From Acidobacteriota bacterium (GTDB lineage: Bacteria > Acidobacteriota > Aminicenantia > Aminicenantales > Saccharicenantaceae), in assembly GCA_039683095.1 (NCBI GenBank), contig JBDKSB010000001.1, positions 388,567 to 452,566 on the forward strand: a stretch of 64,000 nucleotides of DNA, in the 5' to 3' direction. The notes beneath the pieces are model-generated. The model ran no database searches, had not been told where the DNA came from, and saw only the letters and a list, made by a program, of their open reading frames with translations. The position numbers and the translations under genes are program-made. Of the stretch, positions 40,401-47,998 are shown in pieces (positions within the stretch are counted from its first letter, which is position 1; each line of letters starts with the position of its first letter).

Positions 40401-42333
40401 GGACGGCCAGCGTCTCCTCGTTGAAGCGGCGGCCCTCGCAATCGGGGCAGACGACGTCGACGTCGCCGAGGAAATGCATGCCGATCTGGAGCAACCCGGC
40501 GCCCTGGCATGTCTCGCAGCGGCCGCCGGCTACGTTGAAGGAGAACCGCCCCTTGCCGAAGCCCTTCTCTTTCGCCTCGGGAAGCGCCGCGAAGAGATCG
40601 CGGATCCGGTCGGAGATGCCGGTGTAGGTCGCCGGGTTGGACCGCGGCGTGCGGCCGATGGGCGATTGATCGACCTCGACGACCCGGCCTGCGGCGCCCT
40701 CGACGGCCAGGCCGTCCGCGTCCGGCCCGGGGCCGAGCCGCCCGGCCCGAAGGCGCTCGGCCAGGATGTGCCGGACCAGGGTCGATTTGCCCGCGCCCGA
40801 GACGCCCGTGACGACGTTCAAAGCGCCGAGGCGGAACTCGACGTCGATCGACTTGAGGTTGTGAAGGCGGGCGCCGCGGACGAGCAGGCGCCCTGTTCCG
40901 GCCCGGCCCCGCGAGCCGACCGCGGGGAGCCGCTCGCCCGTCAGGAAATCCCGCGTCGGGCTGGCCCCCCGGGGCAGCGCCTCGAGGCCGGCCTCCGGGC
41001 CCTGATAGAGGACGCGGCCGCCCGCCTGGCCCGGGCCCGGCCCGAGGTCGATCAGGTGGTCGGCGGCCCGCATGATGTCCTCGTCGTGCTCGACGACGAG
41101 GACGGTGTTGCCGTGGTCGCGCAGCTCGCCGAGGAGGCCGAGCAGGCGGTCCGTGTCGGCCGGGTGCAGCCCGGCCGTCGGCTCGTCGAGAACATAAAGG
41201 ATGCCGCGCAGCCGGCTCCCGGCCTGCGAGGCCAGCCGGATGCGCTGGATCTCCCCGCCGGCCAGGGTGTCTGCGGCCCGGTCGAGACGGAGATAGCCGA
41301 GCCCGAGGCGCTCGAGCAGCTCGGCCTTTTCGAGGACGGATGCCCGGACCGCCTCGCCGGCGGCCCGGTCCGGCGGATCGAAGGCCAGGCGGCGGAACTC
41401 CCCGGCCAGGCCGCTGACGCTCATCCCGCCGAAGCCGGCGATGCCGCGGCCGGCCACGGTCACCCGGAGGGACTCGGGCCGGAGCCGGAGCCCGCCGCAG
41501 GCGCGGCAGGGCAGGGTCCGGGCGAAGCGGAGGATGTTGTCGTTCCTCTTCGTTTCGAGGATGGCCTGCATCACCGGCAGGATGCCCTTGTAATAGCCTT
41601 CCTCGCGCGGCTTGGCCACGATGCCCTTCCAGCGCAGCCGCGATTCGAGCGGGTGCTTGCCGTAGCGGATGAGGATGCGGTCGCTGCCGTTGAGGACGAC
41701 GTCGCGCTGGGCCTCGGTCAGGTCGCACCAGGGGATGTCGACGGAGAAGCCATGGGCCCGGCAGACCTCGTCCAGGACCTCCATGGTCACCTGGGAGTAG
41801 ATGATGTAGCCGTTCGGCGTGGTCAGGGCCAGGGCGCCCTGCCGCAGCGTCCTGGACGAGTCGGCGACCAGGAGCTCGGGGTCGATGCGGTCCTCGACCC
41901 CCAATCCCCGGCATTCCGGGCAGGCTCCTTCGGGGGTGTTGAAGGAGAACATCCGCCGCGACAGGCGCAAGCCGTCGGGCGACCGGCCGAGCCGGGCGAA
42001 GAGCAGCCGGAGATCGTCGTGGAGCTCCGTCAGCGTCCCGACCGTCGAACGGGGCCCCGCGGCCGATGTCCGCTGGCCGACGGCCACGGCGGGGGACAGG
42101 CCGGTTATATGGGCGACCTCCGGCCGCCGGAGCTTGCCCATGAACTGGCGGGCGTAGGACGAGAAGGTCTCGAGGTAGCGCCGCTGGGCTTCCCGGTAAA
42201 CGACGTCGAAGACGAGCGAGGATTTCCCCGAGCCCGACACGCCGGTGACGACGGTCAACCGGCCGTGGGGGATGTCGACGTCGACGTTCCGGAGGTTGTT
42301 CTCCGCGGCGTGACGGATGGCCAGGACGTCCAT
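37423..42333 (-). CDS. Tandem UvrA-like protein with four ABC ATPase cassettes (UvrA2/class II type)
   Basis: This 1636-residue protein is two UvrA-like units joined head to tail. Each has two ATPase cassettes, giving four Walker A loops (GVSGSGKSS, GVSGAGKST, GPSGGGKSS, GVSGSGKTS) and four signatures of LxGGExQR type. CxxC zinc pairs are visible (CPECRGLG, CRACGG, CETCQG, CPDCEG, CPGCKG, CPVCGG, CESCGG, CEACGG). In each unit the RSTVGT block runs straight to FSFN-x-x-x-GACP, so the UvrB-binding insert of canonical UvrA is missing. It therefore resembles the UvrA2 group, linked to DNA damage tolerance or drug resistance, rather than nucleotide excision with UvrB. A promoter close to the ATG suggests near-leaderless translation. 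Confidence 0.88.
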   Translation of the reverse strand: MDVLAIRHAAENNLRNVDVDIPHGRLTVVTGVSGSGKSSLVFDVVYREAQRRYLETFSSYARQFMGKLRRPEVAHITGLSPAVAVGQRTSAAGPRSTVGTLTELHDDLRLLFARLGRSPDGLRLSRRMFSFNTPEGACPECRGLGVEDRIDPELLVADSSRTLRQGALALTTPNGYIIYSQVTMEVLDEVCRAHGFSVDIPWCDLTEAQRDVVLNGSDRILIRYGKHPLESRLRWKGIVAKPREEGYYKGILPVMQAILETKRNDNILRFARTLPCRACGGLRLRPESLRVTVAGRGIAGFGGMSVSGLAGEFRRLAFDPPDRAAGEAVRASVLEKAELLERLGLGYLRLDRAADTLAGGEIQRIRLASQAGSRLRGILYVLDEPTAGLHPADTDRLLGLLGELRDHGNTVLVVEHDEDIMRAADHLIDLGPGPGQAGGRVLYQGPEAGLEALPRGASPTRDFLTGERLPAVGSRGRAGTGRLLVRGARLHNLKSIDVEFRLGALNVVTGVSGAGKSTLVRHILAERLRAGRLGPGPDADGLAVEGAAGRVVEVDQSPIGRTPRSNPATYTGISDRIRDLFAALPEAKEKGFGKGRFSFNVAGGRCETCQGAGLLQIGMHFLGDVDVVCPDCEGRRFNEETLAVRDRGRSIHDVLEMSVDEAAEFYAGVPRLAADLEVLKRLGLGYLKLGQSSTTLSGGEAQRVKLASEMRKGTAGPVLYILDEPTTGLHRADIENLLAALQGLVDLGRTIVAIEHHADVIRAADRVIDLGPGSGEDGGRLVACGRPDEIAACADSLTGRALRGEHAAAGPVRAPEAVQAEAEGPIVLEGVTTHNLKNVDARIPFRKFTAVCGPSGGGKSSLVFDTLFAASRQRYIESFSAYVRALIDKGGRADLAAARGLTPPVAVARSAAAPNPRSTVGTMTEIHDYYRLLYSRAGSAPPELRGRPLTASMFSFNHEQGACPGCKGLGTVTVTDPERLITDPAKSLLAGAMDGTKTGRFYGDPHGQFAAALKAAGDAAGLDLSKPWRDLTAAGRDLALRGTGDRVYDIVWSYRRGRLAGDFKFRGPWKGFAALVAEEYERKHADHRGEAMRVLMRDDPCPVCGGRRLKAGSLVVTYRGLNIAGLEALSVDRSLAFFEGSGAPPADARTAAVTEAVRGEIVRRLGLVRDVGLGYLSLDRASATLSGGEAQRLRLAGLLGVKLTGVTFVLDEPTLGLHPRDTGRLVELIRGLTAEGNTVVAVEHDLDVVRAADYVLDLGPGAGGAGGRIVAEGPPAGIERTAGSVTGPYLAGRAARPGPLPGSPGPGIEIAGARANNLRGLDVAIPSGVLTAVTGVSGSGKTSLVFDVLLASAQAGRPVACGALRGLDRFAKVVSAGIEAPAESASSIPLTYLGLFDAVRGLFAASDEARARGFKKAHFSFLTPEGRCESCGGTGRTTVSLDYLADVSSPCEACGGARYNPDVLAVRACGRTIADVLDLTAAEGARAFAGLPRAAAGLALLAEIGLDYLRLGQPLDTLSGGERQRLKLAAELMDPPPGRVLYLFDEPTSGLHPSDIDRLLGLFGRLLKAGHTIVAVEHDLDLISRAGYVVDLGPEGGDRGGALVVQGPPETVMACPVSFTGDALLAHGGRGLSRRP

Positions 42334-42341
42334 GGGGGCCT

Positions 42342-42370
42342 ATTATCCCCGCCGGCGCGGGCCCGGTCAA
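42342..42370 (-). promoter_or_regulatory. Promoter of the tandem UvrA-like gene, near-leaderless
   Basis: On the minus strand: TTGACC (42370-42365), a 17-bp spacer and GATAAT (42347-42342), eight bases from the ATG at 42333. There is no Shine-Dalgarno sequence. Confidence 0.6.
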
Positions 42371-42380
42371 ACGGCCGGCC

Positions 42381-43229
42381 CTATTTCAGATAGACCCGGC
42401 CACCCGCGAAATGGGCCTTGAAGTAGGCGCCGCCGAGGGAGTCGCGGCGGACCTGCTTCCCCCTGCCCGGGGCGTGGATGAAGACCCCGTCGCCGATGTA
42501 GATCCCGACGTGGGTCAGGCCGCCGCCGGCCGAAGCCGAGAAGAAGACGAGGTCGCCCTTTTCCAGCCGGTCCCCGGCGACCGGCGCCCCGGCCCGGAAC
42601 TGGTCGCGGACGGACCGGGGCATGGCCAGGCCGTTCAGCTGATAGACCGCCAGGACCAGGCCGCTGCAGTCGAAGCCGGAGCGGGTCGTCGTCCCGCCCC
42701 AGGCGTAATCCACCCCGATGAAGCTCTCGGCCGTGGCCCCCAGCCGGTCCCGGATGTCCGCGCCGGGAGGAAGGGGCCTTCCGGCGGCCGGCCCCGAAGG
42801 ACCGGGCCGGAACACGGCGTAGTCGGCCGGTCCGACGATGAAATAGCCGCGGATGCGCCCATCCGCCTCGAGCTTCCTAGCCTCGGCCAGGGCGGCGTCC
42901 CGAGTGGGAAAGTTCCCGAAGCGGACCTTGAAAAGCCCGGAGGCCGTTGGGAAATAGAAGGCGTCCAACCCGGCGGCGGCCAGGCTCGCAGCCAGGGCGC
43001 GGGCGTTGTCCAGGAGGGCGAAGGCGCCTACCTGAACGGTGTAGCCCATGCGGGCCAGGCCGGCCTCGGGCGCTTCGGGCCGGACCGCGGGCTCGGGGGC
43101 TGCGGGGGACGGGACGGTCTGGGCGGGCGGCGCGGCCGGGACGGTCCGGGCGCCCGTCCGGCAACCGGCCAGCAGGGCCGAAGTGAGCCCGAAAACGATG
43201 ATGGCGGCCTTCTTGCGGAACGGATCCAT
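42381..43229 (-). CDS. Lipoprotein with SPOR and NlpC/P60 domains (peptidoglycan endopeptidase)
   Basis: This 282-residue protein has a lipoprotein signal with lipobox LLAGC near residue 23, then a Pro/Ala-rich linker. A SPOR domain follows (YTVQVGAFALLDNARALAASL to about 135), which binds denuded peptidoglycan at division sites. The NlpC/P60 domain has catalytic Cys in FDCSGLV (near residue 188), His in LTHVGIYIG and the third polar residue in FIHAPGRGK. The expected role is cleavage of stem peptides in the periplasm. TAGGAT on the minus strand five bases before the ATG hints at another short-leader gene, but no -35 is evident. Confidence 0.9.
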   Translation of the reverse strand: MDPFRKKAAIIVFGLTSALLAGCRTGARTVPAAPPAQTVPSPAAPEPAVRPEAPEAGLARMGYTVQVGAFALLDNARALAASLAAAGLDAFYFPTASGLFKVRFGNFPTRDAALAEARKLEADGRIRGYFIVGPADYAVFRPGPSGPAAGRPLPPGADIRDRLGATAESFIGVDYAWGGTTTRSGFDCSGLVLAVYQLNGLAMPRSVRDQFRAGAPVAGDRLEKGDLVFFSASAGGGLTHVGIYIGDGVFIHAPGRGKQVRRDSLGGAYFKAHFAGGRVYLK

Positions 43230-43323
43230 GGCCTATCCTACCTGAGTTTGGTCGGTCGAGGGGCCGGAAATCGGAACCGCGCCGGGTCCGGGGGCCCTTT
43301 CGGCCGCCGCCCCGACCTGTCCC

Positions 43324-43352
43324 TTGACGGACCGACCGCCCGGAACTAACAT
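43324..43352 (+). promoter_or_regulatory. Promoter of the 6-bladed propeller gene
   Basis: TTGACG (43324-43329), a 17-bp spacer and TAACAT (43347-43352). GAAGGGAGG precedes the ATG at 43382. Confidence 0.5.
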
Positions 43353-43381
43353 GATCGCGGCGCGGAAGGGAGGTCGACCCG

Positions 43382-44524
43382 ATGATCCTTCAATCTCGCG
43401 GTTCCGGCAGGCGCTGGCTTGTTGCCTTTTCCCTGGGCTCGCTGCTGAGCGGCTCGGCGGCTTCGCAATCGTTCCAGGTCGAGCGGAAGGACGGGCTGAC
43501 CTTGGTCAGGAACGGGGCCGAGCCGGCCTCGGTCCCGGGAGCGCCCAAGAGGGTGCGCCTGGTCCACGAGTTGACAATCGGCGGCGAGAACGACCCCGAC
43601 GAGATGATGATCTTCGCGATCCGGACCGTCCAAGTCGGCGATGGAGGCGAGATCTTCGTTCTCGACGATAAGATCCACCAAGTCAAGGTCTACGGGCCCG
43701 ACGGCCGTTACCTCAGGACCATCGGCAAGACGGGCCAGGGCCCCGGCGAGCTTCGGTCTCCGACGCAGATGAAGATGCTCGCGGACGGCAACCTGTGCCT
43801 TTTCGATGTCGGCAACAGCAGGGTTTCCGTCTACTCGCCCGGGGGGGCGTGCCTGAAGGAGATCCCCCTCGCGGGCTGGCGGCCCGTGCGCTACCTCCCG
43901 GACTCGCGGGGCTTCGGCTATGGCGATCTCCTCGATTTCCAGGGCGGGGTCAAGGACGTCCTCCTGAAGTTCGATCCCAAGCTCAACAGGATCGCCACGA
44001 TCGCGACCCTCGTCATGGTGGACCATCCAAGCGAGAAGATGATCCCGGTGGAAATGTTCCGCCTGGTCTATCAGGTCGACCGGCAGGACCGCATTGTCTG
44101 GGCCTCGACCGGCGCCTACGAGCTCAACGTCGTCGGCGCCGACGGCACGCCGGTCCGGAAGATCCTCCGCGAATACGAAAAGAGGCCTTTCAGCCGGGCC
44201 GAAAGGGACCAGCGCATCAAGGAGTCCTTCGCCGGGCAGGCCCCTCCGCCCGACGTCGAGCCGGTCTTCTCTCCGCATAAGCCCGTCCTCTATTATTTCC
44301 TTTTCGACGACGAGGGCCGCACTTATGTCAGGACTTTTGAAAAGGACGATCGGGGAAGCTTCTTCTACGACGTCTTCGACGGGGAAGGCCGGTTCTTTGC
44401 CCGGCTCGCTCTCCCGGAATCCGAGCTGCTCTGGGTGGTCAAGAAGGGGAAAGCCTATACCTACATCGAGGAGAACGAGGCCGGCATCCCCCAGGTCAGG
44501 CGCTATGCCCTGGCCTGGGAGTAG
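43382..44524 (+). CDS. Exported 6-bladed beta-propeller (NHL-like) protein
   Basis: This 380-residue protein has a signal sequence (FSLGSLLSGSAASQ). Blade repeats are visible: GEIFVLDDKIHQVKVYGPDGRYLRTIGKTGQGPGELRSP is a canonical NHL/6-bladed blade, followed by GNLCLFDVGNSRVSVYSPGG and weaker copies to the C-terminus (EGRFFARLALPESELLWVV). The family is common and greatly expanded in Acidobacteriota- and Bacteroidota-like genomes, where members bind ligands or partner proteins at the cell surface. No catalytic residues can be named. It is a single gene convergent with the S9 peptidase gene, 80 bp apart. Confidence 0.82.
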   Translation: MILQSRGSGRRWLVAFSLGSLLSGSAASQSFQVERKDGLTLVRNGAEPASVPGAPKRVRLVHELTIGGENDPDEMMIFAIRTVQVGDGGEIFVLDDKIHQVKVYGPDGRYLRTIGKTGQGPGELRSPTQMKMLADGNLCLFDVGNSRVSVYSPGGACLKEIPLAGWRPVRYLPDSRGFGYGDLLDFQGGVKDVLLKFDPKLNRIATIATLVMVDHPSEKMIPVEMFRLVYQVDRQDRIVWASTGAYELNVVGADGTPVRKILREYEKRPFSRAERDQRIKESFAGQAPPPDVEPVFSPHKPVLYYFLFDDEGRTYVRTFEKDDRGSFFYDVFDGEGRFFARLALPESELLWVVKKGKAYTYIEENEAGIPQVRRYALAWE

Positions 44525-44604
44525 CCGGCCCGGGTTCCCTATCCGATCCTTTTCAGGATCTCGAGCTTCGGAGGAAATCCCTCCCGCTGGCGCCGAGCGT
44601 CCGG

Positions 44605-46650
44605 CTACTTGAGCCACCTGTCGAGCCAGCCGAGGACCGTGTCGTGCCAGAGGATCGAATTAGCCGGCTTGAGCACCCAGTGGTTCTCGTCGGGGAAGTA
44701 GAGGAGCCGGCTCGGGACGCCGCGCCGCTGCAGGACGTTGAACGTTCCGATACCCTGCGCGTCGACGATCCGGAAGTCCTGCCCGCCGTGGACGACGAGC
44801 ATGGGCGTCTTCCAGTTCTTGATGAAGTTGGCCGGGTTGTGTTTCTCGTAGCTCTGGGGGTTGTCCCAGGGCGTGCCCAGGTGGTCCCACTCGGGGAACC
44901 AAAGCTCCTCGGTCTCGAAGTAGGCCGCCCGCTCATCGAGGTTGCCGTCGTGGGCGACCAGGCATTTGAACCGGTCGGGCCAGTTGCCGGCGATCCAGTT
45001 GATCATATAGGCGCCGTACGAGGCGCCGAGCGCGCCGACCCGGGCGCCGTCCATCCAGGGGTACTTCGCGAGGGCGGCGGCCAGGCCCTTCTTCAGGTCC
45101 TCGAGCGGCTTGCCGCCCCAGTCGCCGCGGATGGCGTCGCAGAAGGCTTGCCCGTAGCCGGTCGAGCCGTGGAAGTCGACCATGACCACGGCGTAGCCGG
45201 CCCCGGCGTAGGCCTGGGGGTTCCAGCGGTAGTGGAAGTCGTTGCCGAACGAGCCCTGCGGCCCGCCGTGGATCAGGAAGGCGACCGGGTACTTCTTGGC
45301 CGGGTCGAAATCGGCCGGCTTGACGACGTAGCCGTAGACCGTCTCGTTGTTCCAGCCCCTGAAGCTGAACTGCTCGGGCTCGCCCATCCGGACGGCCGCG
45401 AGCTTAGCCGCGTTGATCGACGTGATCGCCTTCTCGCCGGCGCCGGGGGCGATGACATATATCTCGGTCGGCGACTTCAGGTCGTTGCGCTCGAAAACTA
45501 CGCCCGGGCCCGCGGCCGCGAAGCCGGCCACGGTGCCCAGGCCTGCCAGGGCCTCGGCCTTGCCGCTGGCGGCATCGATGGCGAACAGGGAGGTCTGGCC
45601 CTTGTTGGGGGCCGTGGCCAGGAGTTTCGTCCCGTCCGCGGACCAGCCGAGGGACGCCGCCGAGAAGTCCCAGCTTTCGGTCAGGACGCGCGCCTGGCCG
45701 TCGGGCCAGGGCCGGAGCACGATGCGGTAGCGGTCGGCCTCGTAGCCGGGACGGGACATGGCCAGGTAGGCCAGGGTCTTTCCGTCCGGCGAGAAGGCGG
45801 GCATGGTGTCCATGGCCCGGTTGGCCTCGGTCAGGAGCCGCGGCGCGGCCGAGCCGTCGGCCGGCACATAATAGAGGTCGGAGTCCGTGGACCAGGCCTC
45901 TTCGCGGCCGACGTCCTTGGCCGCGAAGACGAGGCCCTTGCCGTCGGGCGTGAAGGCGATCTCCTCCGGCCCGCCGAACGGCTTGTTGGGCGTGTCGGCG
46001 TCCATGTCCGGCATGAGGTCTTTCGCTTCGCCGCCGCCGTGCATCGGCACGACGAAGAGGTGGGAGCGGCGGCCGTCGCTCCAGGTGTCCCAATGGCGGA
46101 CGAAGAGCTTCTCGTAGATCCGGCCCGTGGCCTGCCGCTTGCCGATCTCCTCGAGCTTCGCCGCGGTCGCTTCGGGGGTCATCCCGGGGAAGACCTCCAT
46201 GGTGAAGGCCAGAACGCCCTTGGCCACGACCAGGTTGCCGACATCGAGCGGCAGGCGGGTGACCTGCTCGGCTTCGCCGCCGTCGACCTTGATCCGCCAG
46301 ACCTGCGACGAGCCGGATCGGGTCGACAGGAAGAAGACCCACTGGCCGCAGGGGGTCCAGCGGCCGTTGAAATCCGCGGCCGGGTGGCTCGTCAGGCGGC
46401 GCAGGCCCTTTCCGTCCGTCCCGACAAGCCAGATGTCCGTCCGGCCGCGGTTGGCCGCGAGATCGGTCTCGCGCACGTTGAAGGCGACCCATTTACCGTC
46501 CGGCGAGACCTGGGAGTCCGAGATCCGGTCCATGGCCAGCATGTCGTGGACGGTCAGAGGATGGGCCTTTGCCGGCGCCTGGGCCGGCGCCAGGGAGGCC
46601 AAGCCGAGAAGGAGGACCGACGAAAGAAGGACGATCGGGACGCGACGCAT
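44605..46650 (-). CDS. Exported S9 family prolyl oligopeptidase-like (dipeptidyl peptidase) enzyme
   Basis: This 681-residue protein has a signal peptide (VLLLGLASLAPAQA). An N-terminal propeller has TolB-like repeats (SQVSPDGKWVAFNV, AFTPDGKGLVFAA, PAFSPDGKTLAYLA). The catalytic alpha/beta-hydrolase domain has Ser in GASYGAYM (near residue 541), Asp in VVHGGQDFRI and His in DENHWVLKP. The FLIHGGPQGSFGN oxyanion block is typical of S9C/DPP5-like enzymes. It probably removes dipeptides or acylated residues from peptides in the periplasm, complementing the M28 enzymes encoded upstream. It starts at an ATG preceded by GAGGTGA. Confidence 0.92.
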   Translation of the reverse strand: MRRVPIVLLSSVLLLGLASLAPAQAPAKAHPLTVHDMLAMDRISDSQVSPDGKWVAFNVRETDLAANRGRTDIWLVGTDGKGLRRLTSHPAADFNGRWTPCGQWVFFLSTRSGSSQVWRIKVDGGEAEQVTRLPLDVGNLVVAKGVLAFTMEVFPGMTPEATAAKLEEIGKRQATGRIYEKLFVRHWDTWSDGRRSHLFVVPMHGGGEAKDLMPDMDADTPNKPFGGPEEIAFTPDGKGLVFAAKDVGREEAWSTDSDLYYVPADGSAAPRLLTEANRAMDTMPAFSPDGKTLAYLAMSRPGYEADRYRIVLRPWPDGQARVLTESWDFSAASLGWSADGTKLLATAPNKGQTSLFAIDAASGKAEALAGLGTVAGFAAAGPGVVFERNDLKSPTEIYVIAPGAGEKAITSINAAKLAAVRMGEPEQFSFRGWNNETVYGYVVKPADFDPAKKYPVAFLIHGGPQGSFGNDFHYRWNPQAYAGAGYAVVMVDFHGSTGYGQAFCDAIRGDWGGKPLEDLKKGLAAALAKYPWMDGARVGALGASYGAYMINWIAGNWPDRFKCLVAHDGNLDERAAYFETEELWFPEWDHLGTPWDNPQSYEKHNPANFIKNWKTPMLVVHGGQDFRIVDAQGIGTFNVLQRRGVPSRLLYFPDENHWVLKPANSILWHDTVLGWLDRWLK

Positions 46651-46706
46651 GGGTCACCTCGTTAGCGCGATGGAAGCTCGGGCCCTCTGGCGGGGGCCCA
46701 GCTCAT

Positions 46707-46736
46707 GCTATAGCACACCGCTCCCGAGGCCGTCAA
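46707..46736 (-). promoter_or_regulatory. Promoter of the S9 peptidase gene
   Basis: On the minus strand: TTGACG (46736-46731), an 18-bp spacer and TATAGC (46712-46707), with a leader of roughly 50 nt. Confidence 0.55.
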
Positions 46737-46766
46737 ACGCCGGCGCCGCCCGGGCCCGGCCGGGGG

Positions 46767-46990
46767 CTACTCGATCCGGACGATCCGGACCGGGCCGAGG
46801 AGCCCCGACGGCAGGAGCGGAGGTCGGCGGCGCCTGGGACGTCGCCTTCCAACCGGGGGGTTCGATCAGCCCGGTCTTGGCATGCCAGAGATCGGGCGTC
46901 CGCCCGGCGATCCGGAAGCTCGCTTCCACCGTCTCCGGCCGGCCGCTGTCAACGGTCGTCGACCCGCCCCGGGCGATCCGAGATGGGAGG
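46767..46990 (-). pseudogene. C-terminal remnant of a large glycoside hydrolase (GH106/GH2-like)
   Basis: Reading the minus strand from about 46990 gives GGSTTVDSGRPETVEASF, then RIAGRTPDLWHAKTGLIE, the F-x-G-x-x-P-x-L-W-x-x-x-TG block found near the C-terminus of alpha-L-rhamnosidase-like enzymes. The frame then degenerates after PPGW. In the next frame PLLPSGLLGPVRIVRIE and a TAG stop at 46769-46767 follow, the usual end of such proteins. The stretch between the two blocks is missing and no start or catalytic domain remains. The family is inferred from these motifs only. Confidence 0.6.
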
Positions 46991-47028
46991 ACCGGTCCTC
47001 AACCTTTCCTGATATCCGGCCGTAGTTA

Positions 47029-47037
47029 TGGTAAAAT
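47029..47037 (+). promoter_or_regulatory. Extended -10 promoter of the three-gene ABC-2 operon
   Basis: TGG followed by TAAAAT. Transcription from about 47044 would leave a short leader holding only AAGGGG before the ATG at 47061. Confidence 0.4.
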
Positions 47038-47060
47038 CCCGCGCAAGGGGTATGCCGAAC

Positions 47061-47990
47061 ATGCTCGAGATCAAGAACCTGACCAAGTCCTACGGGGACG
47101 TCCTGGCCCTCGACCGCTTCTCGCTGGACCTGAAGAAAGGCGAGGTCCTGGGCCTGCTCGGGCCCAACGGCGCGGGCAAGACGACGCTCATCGCCATCCT
47201 CTCGGGAACGCTCGGCGACTTCACCGGGACCGTCAACTTCGAGGGCCGGGACCTCTTCGCCGACCGCGAGCTGAAGAACCGCCTGGGGATCGTGCCCCAG
47301 GACATGGCCTTCTACGACGAGCTCAGCGCCATGGACAACATGCTCTTCTGGGGCGGGCTCTACGACACGCCGCGGGCCGACCTGAAGAAGCGGGCGGCCG
47401 AGCTCCTGGGGCTGGTCGAGCTCTCCGCCCGGGCCAGGGAGCCGGTCAAGACCTACTCCGGCGGCATGAAGCGCCGCCTCAACACGGCCATCGGCCTGCT
47501 CCACAAGCCCGACCTGCTCCTCCTCGACGAGCCGACCGTCGGCATCGACGTCCAGGCCAAGGTCAGCATCCTCGACATCATCCGCGACGCCGGCGCGGCC
47601 GGCACCGCGGTCATCTTCACCACCCATCAGCTGGCCGAGGTCGAGACGACCTGTTCCCGCATCGCCATCATGGACCACGGCCGCATCCTGGCCCAGGGCA
47701 CGCTCGAGGAGCTCGTCCGCATCGTCGGCGAGCGCGACATCGTCGAGATCACCGGCGAGTTCGCCGCGGCGGCGTTCTCCGAGGCCGTCCAGGACCTGGC
47801 CGGCGAGCGGGTCGAGCTCCTGTCCGCCGCCGACGGCCTGGCCTCGCTGGCCGTCCGGGACACGGCCGAGATCCCGAGGATCATGGACCGGCTGTTCCAG
47901 CGCCGGCTGGCCGTCACCGACATGAAGATCAAGTCGCCCAGCCTGGAGACGGTCTTCCTGAAGCTGACCGGCCGGAGCCTGAGGGACTAG
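47061..47990 (+). CDS. ABC-2 exporter ATPase
   Basis: This 309-residue ATPase has Walker A GPNGAGKTTL, the signature YSGGMKRRLNTAIG, Walker B LLLDEPTVGID and His in FTTHQLAEVE. The CcmA/NatA-like C-terminal domain follows. ATG 47061 (MLEIKNLTKSYGD) is chosen over 47052 because AAGGGG lies 10 bases before it and only one base before the other. Two membrane subunits are encoded directly downstream. The cargo is unknown; sodium, drugs or lipids are typical of the family. Confidence 0.9.
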   Translation: MLEIKNLTKSYGDVLALDRFSLDLKKGEVLGLLGPNGAGKTTLIAILSGTLGDFTGTVNFEGRDLFADRELKNRLGIVPQDMAFYDELSAMDNMLFWGGLYDTPRADLKKRAAELLGLVELSARAREPVKTYSGGMKRRLNTAIGLLHKPDLLLLDEPTVGIDVQAKVSILDIIRDAGAAGTAVIFTTHQLAEVETTCSRIAIMDHGRILAQGTLEELVRIVGERDIVEITGEFAAAAFSEAVQDLAGERVELLSAADGLASLAVRDTAEIPRIMDRLFQRRLAVTDMKIKSPSLETVFLKLTGRSLRD

Positions 47991-47998
47991 GACCGGGC

